Notes under the pieces: model-generated | What the model saw: only the letters and a program-made list of their open reading frames with translations | Databases searched by the model: none | Told to the model about the DNA's origin: nothing | Shown here: positions 33,646-45,697 of the stretch, in pieces | Layout of the letters: each line of letters begins with the position of its first letter | Numbering within the stretch: the stretch's first letter is position 1 | Program-made: the position numbers and the translations under genes | Source: Neomonachus schauinslandi | Taxonomy: Eukaryota; Chordata; Mammalia; Carnivora; Phocidae | DNA: 64,000 bases | Assembly: GCF_002201575.2 (NCBI RefSeq) | Contig: NC_058410.1 | Location: 38,868,608 to 38,932,607 of the forward strand | Reading direction: 5' to 3'

Positions 33646-34057
33646 GTAGAGTAACATGAATGCTCATACATTGCTGATGAGAGTAATAAACTGGTAAACA
33701 GAAAATTTGGCAAACTTGTCATTATCTTCTAAATTACTCATATCTCCTCAGCTGTTTCACTCTTAGGTTTATACTCCTCAGAAATGTAAGTAAATATGTT
33801 GTGAGAGATAGGTAGACGATGTTACTGGCACTATTTTTGGTAATAAAAAGGAATAGAAATATCGCCTACATCTATTGACAGCAAAGGGAATATATACTAT
33901 AACATATGAAACAATGAAATATTACAGCAACAAGAGTCCACCAATGAGTTGATTCAAACAAGTATAATGATATTTGAAAAAAGGCAGACAGAAAGGAGTA
34001 CATACTAAACTCAGTGATTTAATTTTTTATAGGCTGCTGCCAAAAACCTGTGTTTTA

Positions 34058-34252
34058 GGGGTGTCTGGGTGGCTCAGTAGGTTGAGCGTCTGACTCTTGG
34101 TTTCGGCTTAGGTCATGATCTCATGGGTCCTGGTATCCAGCCGCATGGGGCTCTGTACTCAGTGGGGAGTCTGCTTGAAGGTTTTTGTCCCTCTGCCCCT
34201 CCCCCCACTGGTATGTGCTCTAAAATAAATAATACGTCTTTAAAACAAGCAG
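34058..34252 (+). mobile_element. Older CAN SINE, sense
   Basis: GGGGTGTCTGGGTGGCTCAG, GAGCGTCTGACTCTTGG, GGTCATGATCTCATGGGTCC, then AAATAAATAATACGTCTTTAAAAC. Duplication AAAACCTGTGTTTTA (34043-34057) and AGAAACCTGTCATTT (34253-34267) is imperfect. Confidence 0.9.
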
Positions 34253-34267
34253 AGAAACCTGTCATTT

Positions 34268-34499
34268 TTTTCTTAAAGCATATCTATGCTATGTGTGTGT
34301 GTTGAGTAAAGCTATACTGTTTAGCAATGTTTGTGTAAAAACATTAATTAAAGAAGTGTTACATAAAAGTCAGAATATTGGTGTAAAGATTGGGAGAAGG
34401 CATATGGAAGAGTTCTGAGATGCTATCTATATTCTATTTATTGACGTGGATGGTGTTTACATAAGAATTTGGTTTTATACACATATGCACATTTTTGTT
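34268..34499. other. Unassigned DNA
   Basis: Short AT-rich stretch. The SINE target here (GATTTAATTTTTTATAGGCTG) resembles 20469-20515, perhaps a shared unnamed old repeat. Confidence 0.4.
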
Positions 34500-34515
34500 T
34501 GAGTGTTATATTTTA

Positions 34516-34716
34516 TTTTATTTTATTTTATTTTATTTTTTTTTTAAGATTTTATTTATTTATTTGAGACAGAGAGAATGAGAGGGAGGAGGGTCAGAGG
34601 GAGAAGCAGACTCCCTGCCGAGCAGGGAGCCCGATGCGGGACTCGATCCCGGGACTCCAGGATCATGACCTGAGCCGAAGGCAGTCGCCTAACCAACTGA
34701 GCCACCCAGGCGCCCC
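34516..34716 (-). mobile_element. CAN SINE, antisense, low divergence
   Basis: Plus strand: (TTTTA)n, AAGATTTTATTTATTTATTTG, CTGCCGAGCAGGGAGCCCG, GGGACTCGATCCCGGGAC, GAGCCACCCAGGCGCCCC. CpG sites are retained. Perfect 16-bp duplication TGAGTGTTATATTTTA at 34500-34515 and 34717-34732. Confidence 0.96.
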
Positions 34717-34761
34717 TGAGTGTTATATTTTAAAATAGTTTAAAAATTTACTAGAATTTTC

Positions 34762-34806
34762 CCTCCCTCTCTCCCTTCCTTCCTTCCTTTATTCCTTCCT
34801 TTCAGA
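34762..34806 (+). repeat. (CCTT)n-like pyrimidine repeat
   Basis: CCCTCCCTCTCTCCCTTCC followed by CCTT units. Confidence 0.85.
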
Positions 34807-35121
34807 GAAAGAGATATAAATATCCATGCAAGGCAGACTTGGGAGTATAACAGACACCCAAATTAGGAAGTTTCCTCTCCTAAAGGATATTGAGCACTGC
34901 AGTCGGGGCCAAATTCACAGCATGCCAAGTGTTTCTCTTCTCTTGTGACTATATCAAGCCAAGTAATAGAACCTTACAAATAAAAAATTCTTAATGCAGT
35001 TCATTTTCCCAACTTTTCCATCCTTAATATGAATTTTGCTCAATACTTGGAGGAATCACTGGTCCTATGAACAACATGGTTTTGTACCAGTGAGCACTGA
35101 GGAGTAGACATTTATCTAACT
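34807..35121. other. Unassigned DNA
   Basis: No recognisable gene or repeat. Confidence 0.5.
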
Positions 35122-35299
35122 CAGTGGTTCTCAACTCTGGCTGCATATTAAAATCAGCTGGCAACTTAACGAATTAAAAAAAAATCCATGGCCTAAATCT
35201 AGCCTCAACTAATTAAATCATGTTCTCTCAGGGTGTGGCCCAGGTATTTTTTGAAGTTCCCCAAGAGATTCTAATGTGTGGCAGGTTTGAAAACCACTG
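35122..35299 (+). mobile_element. MER5-type hAT element
   Basis: Starts CAGTGGTTCTCAACTCTGGCTG and ends GGTTTGAAAACCACTG, the MER5A/A1 inverted termini, with ATTAAAATCAGCTGGCAACTT and GGCCCAGGTATTTTT inside. Confidence 0.9.
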
Positions 35300-37212
35300 A
35301 CCTGATAGACCCCTCAGAATTATGCATAATTAAGTTAGAAATGTTTAACTTGCGTCAGTGTAGTCGATTAAGAAGAAATAATAATGGCTGTGGTAAAGGC
35401 CCATTTATCTTACATAGCCTCTAGATTATTTTTATTAAATAGGAGACTTTTTTTAAAAGCTTAACAATAAAAAAAACCCTATTTCTCTCCTTTCTGAAAA
35501 TTTATGATTCATTCATTCATAGAAATAGCAAAACAAATAAAAAAAATCACTGATCCATGCTAGCAATTATTCTAACTCTGGCCCCAATAGGCTGTTAGAG
35601 TGTTCTCAATGATTTCTCATCCATCTGCACTGTCAGGAGCAATTTTTATAAAGGGGAAACCTCTAATTGTACCTAATATCTGGCTAAAGCCTGCTGTTTT
35701 TCCTCTAATTCTGTCCTCTGCTTCAATAAGGAATCTCCAGCTGTTGGTTGTACCTAATCAGACAGATCCTATGAAAGGCAAAGTTTGCCAAGATTTGCAG
35801 TGTAATTTCTGGAATGCTGTGCTTGCCTGACCGTCTCCTCTTGAATACCTGTTGATAGGCCTCATGAGAGCTTTTGCTCATCTGAAAGCTAAATGATTTC
35901 ACCCAAGTTTAATTTCACAAAAAGGCTCTGTGGGTTGCTGTAACTTTCTCTGCAAACTCTGCAACCCTTATTTCTTAATGTATCCTATAGATTTGGTTAA
36001 TGCCACTTGGCCCTAGAGGGAAATAATCCAATAAAGAAGTTCCAAGAATTTCAAGCAATTGACCTTCAACTCATAGAGACTATAAACTTACTAGGCAAAC
36101 CTTAACCTATCCCGAGATAGAGATCTGCCAGGCCTCACAAACATCATGAACTTAAAGATATGTATAACCTAAAACAACAACACATTTTTAAATAAAGTCG
36201 AAAGACATAGCAGTTGGCATTTTTCCAAAATTTGAAACAATCTGCCAGGATAATTTTTAAATGTATTCCTCTCAAGAGCACATACTCAGTGATACCGACT
36301 TAAAAGGCCCATTATGTTTATCTTTTTACTTTTTCTGTACTTCATTTCTGATTAGTCAGAAATCAAACTAGTAGACTTGATTATGTCTTTTTCATCCCAT
36401 TCATTACCATTTGTAACACCCTAATTTAGGTTCACAACATCTCATTTAAATCTGCACAATTTAAAATTGCCTCTATAACCATGTGTCATACCAGCGCTGA
36501 TTTTAATTGTTGTAACACACTTACATGTTCAAAACCCTTTAAGGCCTTTCCAAGCCCAAGAGTGAAGTAGACACTTGAGATATGAATATAACTTACAGTT
36601 TGGATGTGCATCAACTTAGCCCAGCTTACTTTCCACCCTTCCCTTCATTCCCATCTCTGCACAGCCTCTTGTCCATCAACTCATCTGATTTCTGCCACCT
36701 GCCTTAGGTTTCCACCTCGGTGCCTTTGGTCAAATCCTCCCCTCATCTCAGATCACTTAAGTTCTATGGTAATATATTGTTGAAAGCTAAATGAAGACCC
36801 ACTTTCATCAGCATCACCTGGAATTTGGGATTCTGGGATTTGGGTATTTTCATTATAAAGCAATTCCCCAGGTAATTTTTAAACACATTAAATTCCGAGA
36901 ACCTGGCTTGAGAAGTTCAGGTCTTTCTTTTTCTAATAAAGCTAATATAACTTAAAATTAAAAAGTAAAACAAAGGGTGTTTAAATCCAGACAACGCCTC
37001 TTACATAGTTTTGACTCTGACAATTCATTAATCTTCTTGAGCCAAGTGTTCTGGTTTGAACAGGGGATGAAAACACCAGTCCACTTGACATACTTGTTAC
37101 ATGGATCAATAAAAAATTTCCATGAGAAACAATTTGAAATGTATACAACTCAGATTTTCCATTATCCCCACCCCCCATTTCAGCAGTTAGCCTATTAGTA
37201 TATAACATATTG
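35300..37212. other. Unassigned DNA, repeat-poor
   Basis: Almost 2 kb with little recognisable transposon sequence. 35590-36060 is complex, non-repetitive sequence (CATCTGCACTGTCAGG, two GTACCTAAT motifs near 35670 and 35750, CCTCATGAGAGC) and might be a conserved non-coding element. 36600-36750 weakly resembles a sense L2 (TCCACCTCGGTGCCTTTGG). Frames such as 35600-35830 show no domain. Confidence 0.4.
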
Positions 37213-37400
37213 GTTCAAATATTTGGGTTCAAAACCTGGTTCCAAAGCCAACCTAGTCACAAAAATAATCTGTGTATGCCTAGTATATCGATCCATACAA
37301 CAGAGACAATAATAGTATCTATCATTAAATGAGACAAAGCACTTAGCCCAGTGACAGGTACATAGTAAATGCTCAATAGTTTTTAGCTATTGTTAAGAGC
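37213..37400 (+). mobile_element. MIR SINE, sense
   Basis: GGTTCAAAACCTGGTTCC, AGAGACAATAATAGTATCTATCATTAAATGAG, AAGCACTTAGCCCAGTGACAGGTACATAGTAAATGCTCAATAG follow MIR in order. Confidence 0.8.
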
Positions 37401-37934
37401 CATTTTTTATCACTGTTGATCATTATTATTGGTAAGCACTAAACTATGTTTGGGTTGAATTATACCACAAAGTGCCTTAGAAAGAACTAAATAATTATCA
37501 TTAGTTGCTGAGAAATTATTATATTTATTTGTATTATTTAAGTTATAATGTAATTTATCCAAGCTGTTCCTGAGTTAATTTCCTCGAACAAAATCTCAAA
37601 GGAGGGACACTATGTCGTAAGTGTTAAAACCATCATCATAGTTCCTTTTATTGACTTATTTAGAATTATATTGAGGGATATGTTATATAATTATCCCGGA
37701 GGCATGAATAAAAAGTAAGGGACCATACTTATTTTAGTATTGACTGAAGTACCAGCTGTTATGAATATCTCAACTGCTCCTATTCTAGATAGGGAACAGA
37801 ATTATTCTATAATGCATTTCAGTATTTTAACCACAAGTTATAAAAAGCATCAGGTTCTAATGACAACTAATACTTCTCCGTAAGAAAACCTAAATGATGC
37901 AAAAAATTAAATTCCTCTTTCTTCTATGCAACAT
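37401..37934. other. Unassigned AT-rich DNA
   Basis: No recognisable gene or repeat. Confidence 0.5.
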
Positions 37935-38395
37935 TTCCATCATTGTGGGAGATGCCACCATCTATCGTGTCCCTCAGGTGAGCAACTTGCTAAGTTATCT
38001 TTAATTCCTCTTATTCCTCCCACATATAATTCTAATTCAACAACATCTCTAACAGTTATTTCTTCCTTTCCATCTCTACAAATTCTTTTTTTTTTTTTTT
38101 TTTAAAGATTTTATTTATTTATTTATTTGAGAGAGAGAGAGAGAAACAGCATGAGAGGGGATAGGGTCAGAGGGAGAAGCAGGCTCCCCGCCGAGCCGGG
38201 AGCCCGATGCGGGACTCGATCCCGGGACTCCAGGATCATGACCTGAGCCGAAGGCAGTCGCTTAACCGACTGAGCCACCCAGGCGCCCTCCATCTCTACA
38301 AATTCTTAATGATCTCTGGCCTGAATCACTGAAACACATTCCCTATGAGCAGCTCTGTTTCTAAACCTTCTGCCCTCTAATTAAGCCAAAATGAC
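37935..38395 (+). mobile_element. L2 LINE, sense, split by a SINE
   Basis: TTATTCCTCCCACATATAATTC, CAACAACATCTCTAACAG, CCTTTCCATCTCTACAAATTC, then after the SINE GATCTCTGGCCTGAATCACTG, in L2 ORF2 order. Diverged. Confidence 0.6.
38088..38288 (-). mobile_element. CAN SINE, antisense, young-looking, 19-bp duplications
   Basis: Plus strand: T18, AAAGATTTTATTTATTTATTTATTTG, (GA)n, CCCCGCCGAGCCGGGAGCC, GATGCGGGACTCGATCCCGGG, GACTGAGCCACCCAGGCGCC. Many CpGs are intact. Perfect duplication TCCATCTCTACAAATTCTT at 38069-38087 and 38289-38307. Confidence 0.97.
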
Positions 38396-38889
38396 ATGAC
38401 TGAAATCACATTTCTGATTCACTATTGTATATCATTAAAACTATTCCCCTTAAATCTCTCTACCAGTCAGCCAGCACCCTTCCATCAAATTCAGATAACA
38501 AACCTTATCCAAACCTCACTGCATTTCTTTGCACTATTTTTCTCCACTTCTTTTCTCATTCCCCAGCCATTCTCTCTGCTCCAAAAAAATTATTCATATC
38601 TTAATATTATCTTTCCCTTTATTACATTCCATTCCAGTATTCACAATTTATTTTAAATGTTCCTCTTGCCCCTAAATGGTGCATATGGCATATCTCACAA
38701 AATATTGTGAGATATGTATTGTTTTCTTTAGAGTGATAATGTACCTCTAACCTCCTATGTTTCATAAGATAAATTTTGGAAGTGATGTCACCCAAATTGC
38801 GACATAGGTTGTTCCCAATTTCACTCTGCCTCACAGGAAAAACAACTATATTCAAGAACAAGACACCACTGAGAGAATCCTAGAACACA
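38396..38889. other. Unassigned DNA with a perfect hairpin
   Basis: No gene. Contains CATATCTCACAA-AATA-TTGTGAGATATG at 38689-38716. Confidence 0.5.
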
Positions 38890-40526
38890 GGGGTGAGGCT
38901 TATGCACCCTCCTTTATCACAGATGGTGTGACAGACTGCTTTTGAAGGGTAAGAGAAGTGGCTACACGTTGACTGAATTGCTGTCCCCCTGGGCCAGTGT
39001 AGCACCATTTGGAGAGGTCTCCCCCAGGCCCCTGGTTCCTCCAGTGAGAAAAGAGAAGCCAAGGGGAAAACCAGCTCCCCCTAGCGTTGTGGGTCACTTT
39101 GTGGGACCTTTTACTCTGATTTCACATCATGGGAATTGCAGGAGAATCTGCAGGGCTCAATCACTAAGAATTCGTGACAGAGAAGTGGGGAGAGACTTGC
39201 AACAACCAGCATACATATCTTGGAATACAGTTCACATCTGCATTGTCAACCAGCAACTTTGCTCATCTGCAGAACCAAGTCAGGGGTACTCTCTGATCAG
39301 GGAATTCAGTGGTGTACAGATCAGTCTGATTCAGATCCTGAAATGAGGAATTTTGCTTGCCTTAGAGCCTAGTTGACCTACACCCAGGAAAGATGCTGAA
39401 TCACAGCCCCACCTACTGTGGAAGGTGTTCTCTGGCCCCATCTGACCAGAAGGGCTGGAGACAATTCTTGGAAGCTGTGCAGCCCAGCAGCAATCAAGCA
39501 GAGGGGTAGGTGGGCAGAGCCAATAGTTTTCAGAGCAAAACCAGTGGCCCTGTTCAGTCAAAAAACTTGGGTTGTAGGTTAGCTTGAGTGAAGACACAAG
39601 CAAAGCCCTCACTGGCTTAAGAGCTGCTTCTCCTGCTCTGCTCCGGGAAAGAATCTAATTCATAGCTCTGCTCATCACTGAATACAACAACTTTTGGCCT
39701 GTCTGACCAGGAAATCTAACCAGAGCATATGGGAAACTGTATAGTCCATTCAACAGCTCTGCACAGAGTGGTTTTGAATGGAGAGCACAGCTTGTGGCTT
39801 CCCTTGTCTGCAGAGCAAAACTGGTGGCTTCACCTGACCAGAAAATTCAGTGCACATTCTGGCCTGATTCAAGTCCCCAGACAACAAGCTGTACAGGCTC
39901 TGGGTCCTATCCCGCTCCCCCGCCAGGACAGGGAAGCTAACTCATAACACCACTGACTACTGAATATAGTTTATAGTCCCAACTATCTAATAAACCTGAC
40001 GAGAGAATCCAGGCAACCATGGAACTCATCTCACAGCCTCACTTGGGTAGGGAACCAAGCCAGCACTCCTATTCAACTGTCCTCAGGCAGTGGCACCCCC
40101 CCCATCCCTGTTCTCAGAGCTGAGACAGTTGCCTTACTCAAAAATAGATCTCAACAGCAGGCACCACCTGCCCAGGTATATCACCAGTAAACACACCTAG
40201 AAACCCAAAAAGAACTGACTGGTGAAAAACTGTCTCTGCCAAAGCAAACCTATAAAGTATGGAAGAGAAGCCCAGATTACTGAAATGTACAGATACCAAT
40301 GTAAGGAATCAAGGATCATGAAAAATCAGGTAAATATGACACTACCAAAGGAACTAATAAAGCTTCAATAACTGATTCTAAAGAAATGGAGATCTTTGAA
40401 CTGTCAGAAATAATTCAGAATTAAGGAAGTTTAGTGAACTACAACACACAAAGACAATGAAATGAAATTAGGAAAACAATGCATGAACAAAATAAGAAGT
40501 TCAACAAGGAAATAGATACCATTAAA

Positions 40527-40530
40527 GAAA

Positions 40531-40570
<40 letters not shown>

Positions 40571-40571
40571 A
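40527..40571 (+). repeat. (AAAG)n microsatellite in L1 ORF1 region
   Basis: About eleven GAAA units, grown from the A/G-rich coiled-coil coding sequence. Confidence 0.9.
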
Positions 40572-40939
40572 ACCTAGAGTTGAAAACATAATAACTGAAT
40601 TGAAGAATTCACTAGAGAGTTTCATAAGTAGACTCAAATGTATAGAAGAATCAGTGACCTGGAGGATAGGTTATTAGAAATTAGCCAGCGTAGCAAAAAG
40701 AAAAGAAAAAAAAAACTAAAAAGAGTAAAAAATGCCTATAGGTATTATAGAACACAATGAAAAGAAATAATATTTGCATTATGGGGATTCCAGAAGGGGA
40801 AGATCAAGAGAAAGGGACAGAAAGTATATTTAAAGCAACAATGGCTGAAAACATCCCTGGACAGAGAAATTGACATCCAGATGCATGAGGGCCCAGATTC
40901 CCCAGCTAGGTTGAATCTGAACACGGCTCTATTAAGACA

Positions 40940-40992
40940 CATAATAAATAAAAATAAATAAATAAATAATAAAAATAAATAAAGAAAGAAAT
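40940..40992 (+). repeat. (AAAT)n microsatellite in L1
   Basis: About 50 bases of AAAT/AAT units. Confidence 0.9.
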
Positions 40993-41213
40993 CAAGGACA
41001 AAGAATTTTAAGAGCTGAAGAGAAAAAAGACAAGGGAACCCCCATAAGACTGTTAGCAGATTTCTCAACAGAAACTTCTCAGGCCAGGAGAGAATGGGAT
41101 GACATATTCAAAACACTGAAAGAAAATAACTGTTGATCAAGAATTCTATAACCATTGAAGCTGTCCTTCACAAATGAAGGAGGGAAAAAGACTTTCCCTC
41201 AAAAACAAAAGCT

Positions 41214-41417
41214 AGGGTACCTGGATGGCTCAGTTAGTTAAATGTCTGCTTTTGGCTCAGGTCATGATCCTAGGGTCCAGGAATGGAGTCCCACATCAGG
41301 CTCCCTGCTCAGCGGGGAGTCTGCTTCTCCCTCTGCCCCTCCCCCTGCTCATGCTCTCTCTCTCTCCCTCTCTCAAATAAATAAGTAAACTCTTGGGAAA
41401 AAAAAAAAAAACCAAAT
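41214..41417 (+). mobile_element. CAN SINE, sense, nested in L1
   Basis: AGGGTACCTGGATGGCTCAG to AAATAAATAAGTAAACTCTTGGG with A-run. Duplication AAAACAAAAG flanks it (41202-41211 and 41418-41427). Confidence 0.93.
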
Positions 41418-43944
41418 AAAACAAAAGTTAATTAAGGGAGTTCATTACCACCAAACCTGCCTTACAAGAAATGAAAGGTAGTTCTTTGAGTGGAGCTAAA
41501 AGAACACTAATTAACATCATAGAAAGACAAAAAGGTACTGTAAATCTCACTGGTAATGGTAAATATATAGTCATAGATTCTGTGATATGGTAATATTAGT
41601 ACTTAATTCACTTACAACTCTAACTTAAATTTTAAAGAAAAATGAACATAATAGAAATAACCATAACTAAAATAATCTGTTCTTAGATACACAATATAAA
41701 AAACATGTAAACTGTAACAGAAATAACCTAAAATGTGAGAGAAGTAAAAGTGTAAATTTACAAATTATATTGAAATTAATCCGTTTAAAGTAGGGTGTTA
41801 TAAGTTTAAGAGAGTTTATGTAAATCTCATAATAACCACAAAGGGACCTGTAGTAATTACACACACAAAATAAAAGGCATCAAAATACAAAAAAAGACAG
41901 TAGGATAAAAAACGAGGAGCAATGGGTTTACAAAACAAGCAGAAAACAAGGAACAAAATTGAAATAGTTAAGTCCTTACCTATCAATAATTACTTTAAAT
42001 GTAAACAAATGAACTTCTCCAATTAAAAGACATGGAATGGCTGAAGATAAAAAATGCAATATACTGCCTACAAGAGACTCACTTTAGCCTTAAATATGCA
42101 CATAGACTGAGAGTAAAGGGATAGAAAAAAACATTTCAAGCAAATGGTAACCAAATAAGAAAACAAACAAACAAGCAAGCAATCAGCAGGAGTAGCTATA
42201 TTTAGACAAAATAGACTTTGAAGTCTATATAATACTATACAACAATAAAGGGATTAATACATTAATAAAATATACCAACTGTAAATATTAATATATCCAA
42301 CATCTGAGTGTCTAAATATATAAAGCAAAAACTAATGGAGCTAAAAATAATAATAAATAGTAATACAATAACAGTTGGGGACTTTAATAACCCACTTTCA
42401 ACAATAAATAGATCATCTAAATAGAGAATCAATAAGGAAGCTGTGGATTTAAACAACACTATAGACCAAATGGACTTAACGGACATATACAGAACATTTT
42501 ATCCAACAACAGCAGAATGCACATTCTTCTCAAGCACACAAAGAATATCTTCTAGAAGAGACCATATGTTAGGCACCAAAACAAGTTGTAGCAAATTTAA
42601 GAAAACTGAAATCACACCAACAACTTCTCTGACCACAATGACATAAAATTAGAAATCAATAATAAGAGGAAAACTGGAAAATTCATGAACATATGGAAAT
42701 TAAACAATACATTCCTGAACAACCCAATGGATTAAAGGAGAAATTTAAAAAAAAGTTTATTGAGACAAATAGAAATGAGAACACAGCATACCAGAACTTG
42801 TGAAATTCAGCAAAAGCTGTTCTAAGAGGGGGTTTGTAGCAATAAACACCTAAGTTAAGAAACAAGAAAGATGCCAAATAAACAACCTAAATCTACCCCT
42901 TAAGGAGCTAGAAGAAAAACAAACTGAGCCCAGGTTAGCAGAAGAAATTGAATAATAAGTATTTGAGCAGAAATAAATGAAATAGACATCAGAAAAACAA
43001 CAGAAAAAGTTAACCAAACTATGAATTGGTTCTTTAAAAGATAAACAAAATCAACAAACCCTTAGCTGGACTAACCAAGGAAAAAAGAGAAAGGACCCAA
43101 ATCAACAAAATTATAAATGAGAAAGGAGACTTTACAAGAAATATCACAGAACTTCATAGAATCATAAGAGGTTACTATGAACAATTGGATGCCAACAAAT
43201 TAGACAATGTAAAAGAAATGGAAAAATTCTTAGAAGCAAACCACTCACCAAGACCAAATCAAGAGGAAATAAAAAATTTTGAATAGATCAATTACTAGTA
43301 AGAAGATTCAATTAGCAATCAAAAATTCCCCAATTAAGGCAAGCCTAGGGCCACATGACTTCTTTGATAAATTTTACCAAACATTTAAGAAAGAATTAAA
43401 ACCAATCTTTCTCAAACTTTTCCAAAAAATCAAAGAAGGGGGAACGGTCTCAAACTCATTTTACAAGGTCAGGTTATCCTGATAACCAACTAGAAAAGGA
43501 CATTATTAGAAAAGAGAACTACAGACCAATATCCCTGATGAATATCGATACAAAAGTTCTCAATAAATTACTGGCAAACTGAATTCAGCAAAACATTAAA
43601 AGGGTCATTCACCATGATCAAGTGGGATCTATCCCTGGAATGCAAGGAAGGTTTAGCATATTCAGATCAATCAATGTGATATACCACATTAATAGAATAA
43701 AATAAAAGAATCATATTATTATCTCAATTGACACAGAAAAAACATTTGACAAAATTCAGTATCTATTCATGATAAAAACTCTTAACAAATTAGGCATTGA
43801 AGGAACATATCTCAACATAATAAAGGGCATACATAACAAGCTCACAGCTGATATCATATTCAATGGTGAAAAGTTGAAAGCTTTTCCTCTAAGACAAGGT
43901 TGCCCATTCTTACCACACCTATTCAACATAGTACTACAACAATC

Positions 43945-44120
43945 AGGCAAAAAGAGAGAAAGGAAGAAAGAGAAGTGGGGGAGAGAGATTGGGAGGGAGG
44001 GAGAGAAAGGGAAGTGAAGGAGGGAGGGAAGGAAGGAAGGAACGAACGAACGAACGAAGGAAGGAAGGGAGGAAGGGAGGAAAGCAGGAAGGAAGGGAGG
44101 AAGGGAGGAAGGGAGGGTAT
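43945..44120 (+). repeat. GGAA/GAAGGGAG microsatellite inside the L1 RT domain
   Basis: A purine tract of about 175 bases with GGAAGGAAGGAAGG, GAACGAACGAACGAAC and GGAAGGGAGGAAGGGAGG. It lies between the coding relics LFNIVLQQ and RIGKEEVKLSLF, where intact L1 has only a short Lys/Glu-rich codon run. The reading frame changes across it. Confidence 0.9.
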
Positions 44121-45197
44121 CAGAATTGGAAAGGAAGAAGTAAAACTGTCTCTATTTTCACATAACATGGTTTTACATATAGAAAATCTTAAAGACACAA
44201 TCAAAAAACATCTAAATCAAATTAACGAATTGAGTAAATTTGAAGAATAAAAAATTAACATATACAAATCAGTAGTGTATATACACACAAAACAACAAAT
44301 TTTCTGAAGAAGAAATAAAGAAATTGATCCCACTTACAATAGCAACAAAAACAAAACAAAAAATACTTAGGACTACATTTAATTAAGGATCTCTACTCTG
44401 AAAACCACAAGTTATTAAGGAAAGAAATTAAGGAAGACACAAATAAATGGAAAGGTATTCCATGTTCATGGACTGGAAGAATTAATATTGTTAAAATGTC
44501 GACAGTACCAAAAGCCATCTATAGATTCAATGCAATCCCTATTAATATTCCAAAGGCATTTTTTACAGAAGTAGAAAAAAAACACTCTTAAAGTTTATAT
44601 GGAATCACAAAAGACCCCAAATAAACAAAGAAATCTTGAGAAAGAAAACCAAAGCAGGAGGCATTACACTACCTGATTTCAAGCTATACTATAAAGCTAT
44701 AGTCAGCAAAACAGACAAATAAACCAATGGAACAGAACTGAGAACACAGAAATAAACTCAAGCATATATGGTCAACTAATATATGACAAGGGAGCCAAGA
44801 ATACTCAATGAGAAAAGACAGTTTTTCACAAAATGATGCTGTGATAATTGGGTATTCACATGCAAAAGAATGACACTGGACCCATATCTTCCACCACTGA
44901 TAAAAATTAACTCAAAATTGATTAAAGACTAAAATGTAAGACCTGAAATCACAAAATTCCTATAAGAAAACATAGGAATAAAGTTCCTTGATGTGGGCCT
45001 TTGTAATGATTTTTGGATATGACATCTAAAGCATAAGCAACAAAATCAAAAATAAACAAGTGGGACTATATCAAACTAAAAAGCTTCTGCCTAACAGAAA
45101 AAAACATCAACAAAGTGAAAAAACAACTTACAGAATGGGAAAAATATTTGCAAACTATATATCTCATAAGGAGTTAATATTAAAAATATATAACACA

Positions 45198-45477
45198 GGG
45201 AGATGAACCATGAGAGACTATGGACTCTGAGAAACAAACTGAGGGTTCTAGAGGGGAGGGGGGTGGGAGGATGGGTTAGCCTGGTGATGGGTATTAAGGA
45301 GGGCACATATTGAATGGAGCACTGGGTGTTATACACAAACAATGAATCACAGAACACTACACCAAAAACTAATGATGTAATGTATGGTGACTAACATAAC
45401 ATAATAAAATAAAATTAAAAAAAAAAACTAATGATGTAATGTATGTGATTAACATAACATAATAAAATCAAATTAAA
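45198..45477 (+). mobile_element. Younger carnivore L1 3' tail nested in the old L1
   Basis: GGGAGATGAACCATGAGAGAC, AACAAACTGAGGGTTCTAGAG, GGTGATGGGTATTAAGGAGGG, CACTGGGTGTTATACAC, GAATCACAGAACACTACACC: a severely truncated carnivore L1 3' UTR. Flanks AAAAATATATAACACA (45182-45197) and AAAAATATGTATAACACA (45478-45495). The last 59 bases (from AAAAACTAATGATG) occur twice in tandem, at 45364 and 45423. Confidence 0.9.
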
Positions 45478-45697
45478 AAAAATATGTATAACACAGCTCA
45501 ATAGCAAAACAAACAAAAGCTCTGAATAGCCCAATTAAAAAGTAGGCAAAGAACCTGAGTACACATTTCTCCGAAGATGATATATGAAAGTCAAATAGGT
45601 CTGTGAGAAGATTCTCAACATGACTAGTCATTAGGGAAATGAAAATTAAAACCACAATGAGGTATCACTTCATGCCTATTAGAATGGCCTTCATCAA

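Larger units (their letters stand above)
31689..34040 (+). mobile_element. Old L1 ORF2 end and 3' UTR, sense, heavily interrupted
   Basis: Pieces of one L1 in sense order: GGTAAATGGTGCTGGCAGTCAG near 32160, TAAAAACTGTTAAAGTTGAC near 32787, AATAGGAAAATGACAAAAAC near 32932, CTCATACATTGCTGATGAGAG near 33662, and TTTCACTCTTAGGTTTATACTCC near 33755. Interrupted by a SINE (32246-32430), MER20 (32496-32702), a short processed insert (33018-33094) and a DNA element with its own SINE (33230-33645). A (CA)n of about 20 bases lies at 31771-31790. Non-coding. Confidence 0.7.

Noticed and set aside
37930..37985. Possible exon ending at CCCTCAG/GTGAGC
   Set aside because: A good donor-like GTGAG is present, but the sequence fits a sense L2 fragment, with no acceptor or open frame of note.
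38942..39346. 134-residue open frame on the plus strand
   Set aside because: It falls in the 5' UTR-like part of the long L1, with no similarity to ORF1.
43900..44250. 116-residue Arg/Glu/Lys-rich frame
   Set aside because: Most of it is translation of the GGAA microsatellite; the end is an L1 RT relic.
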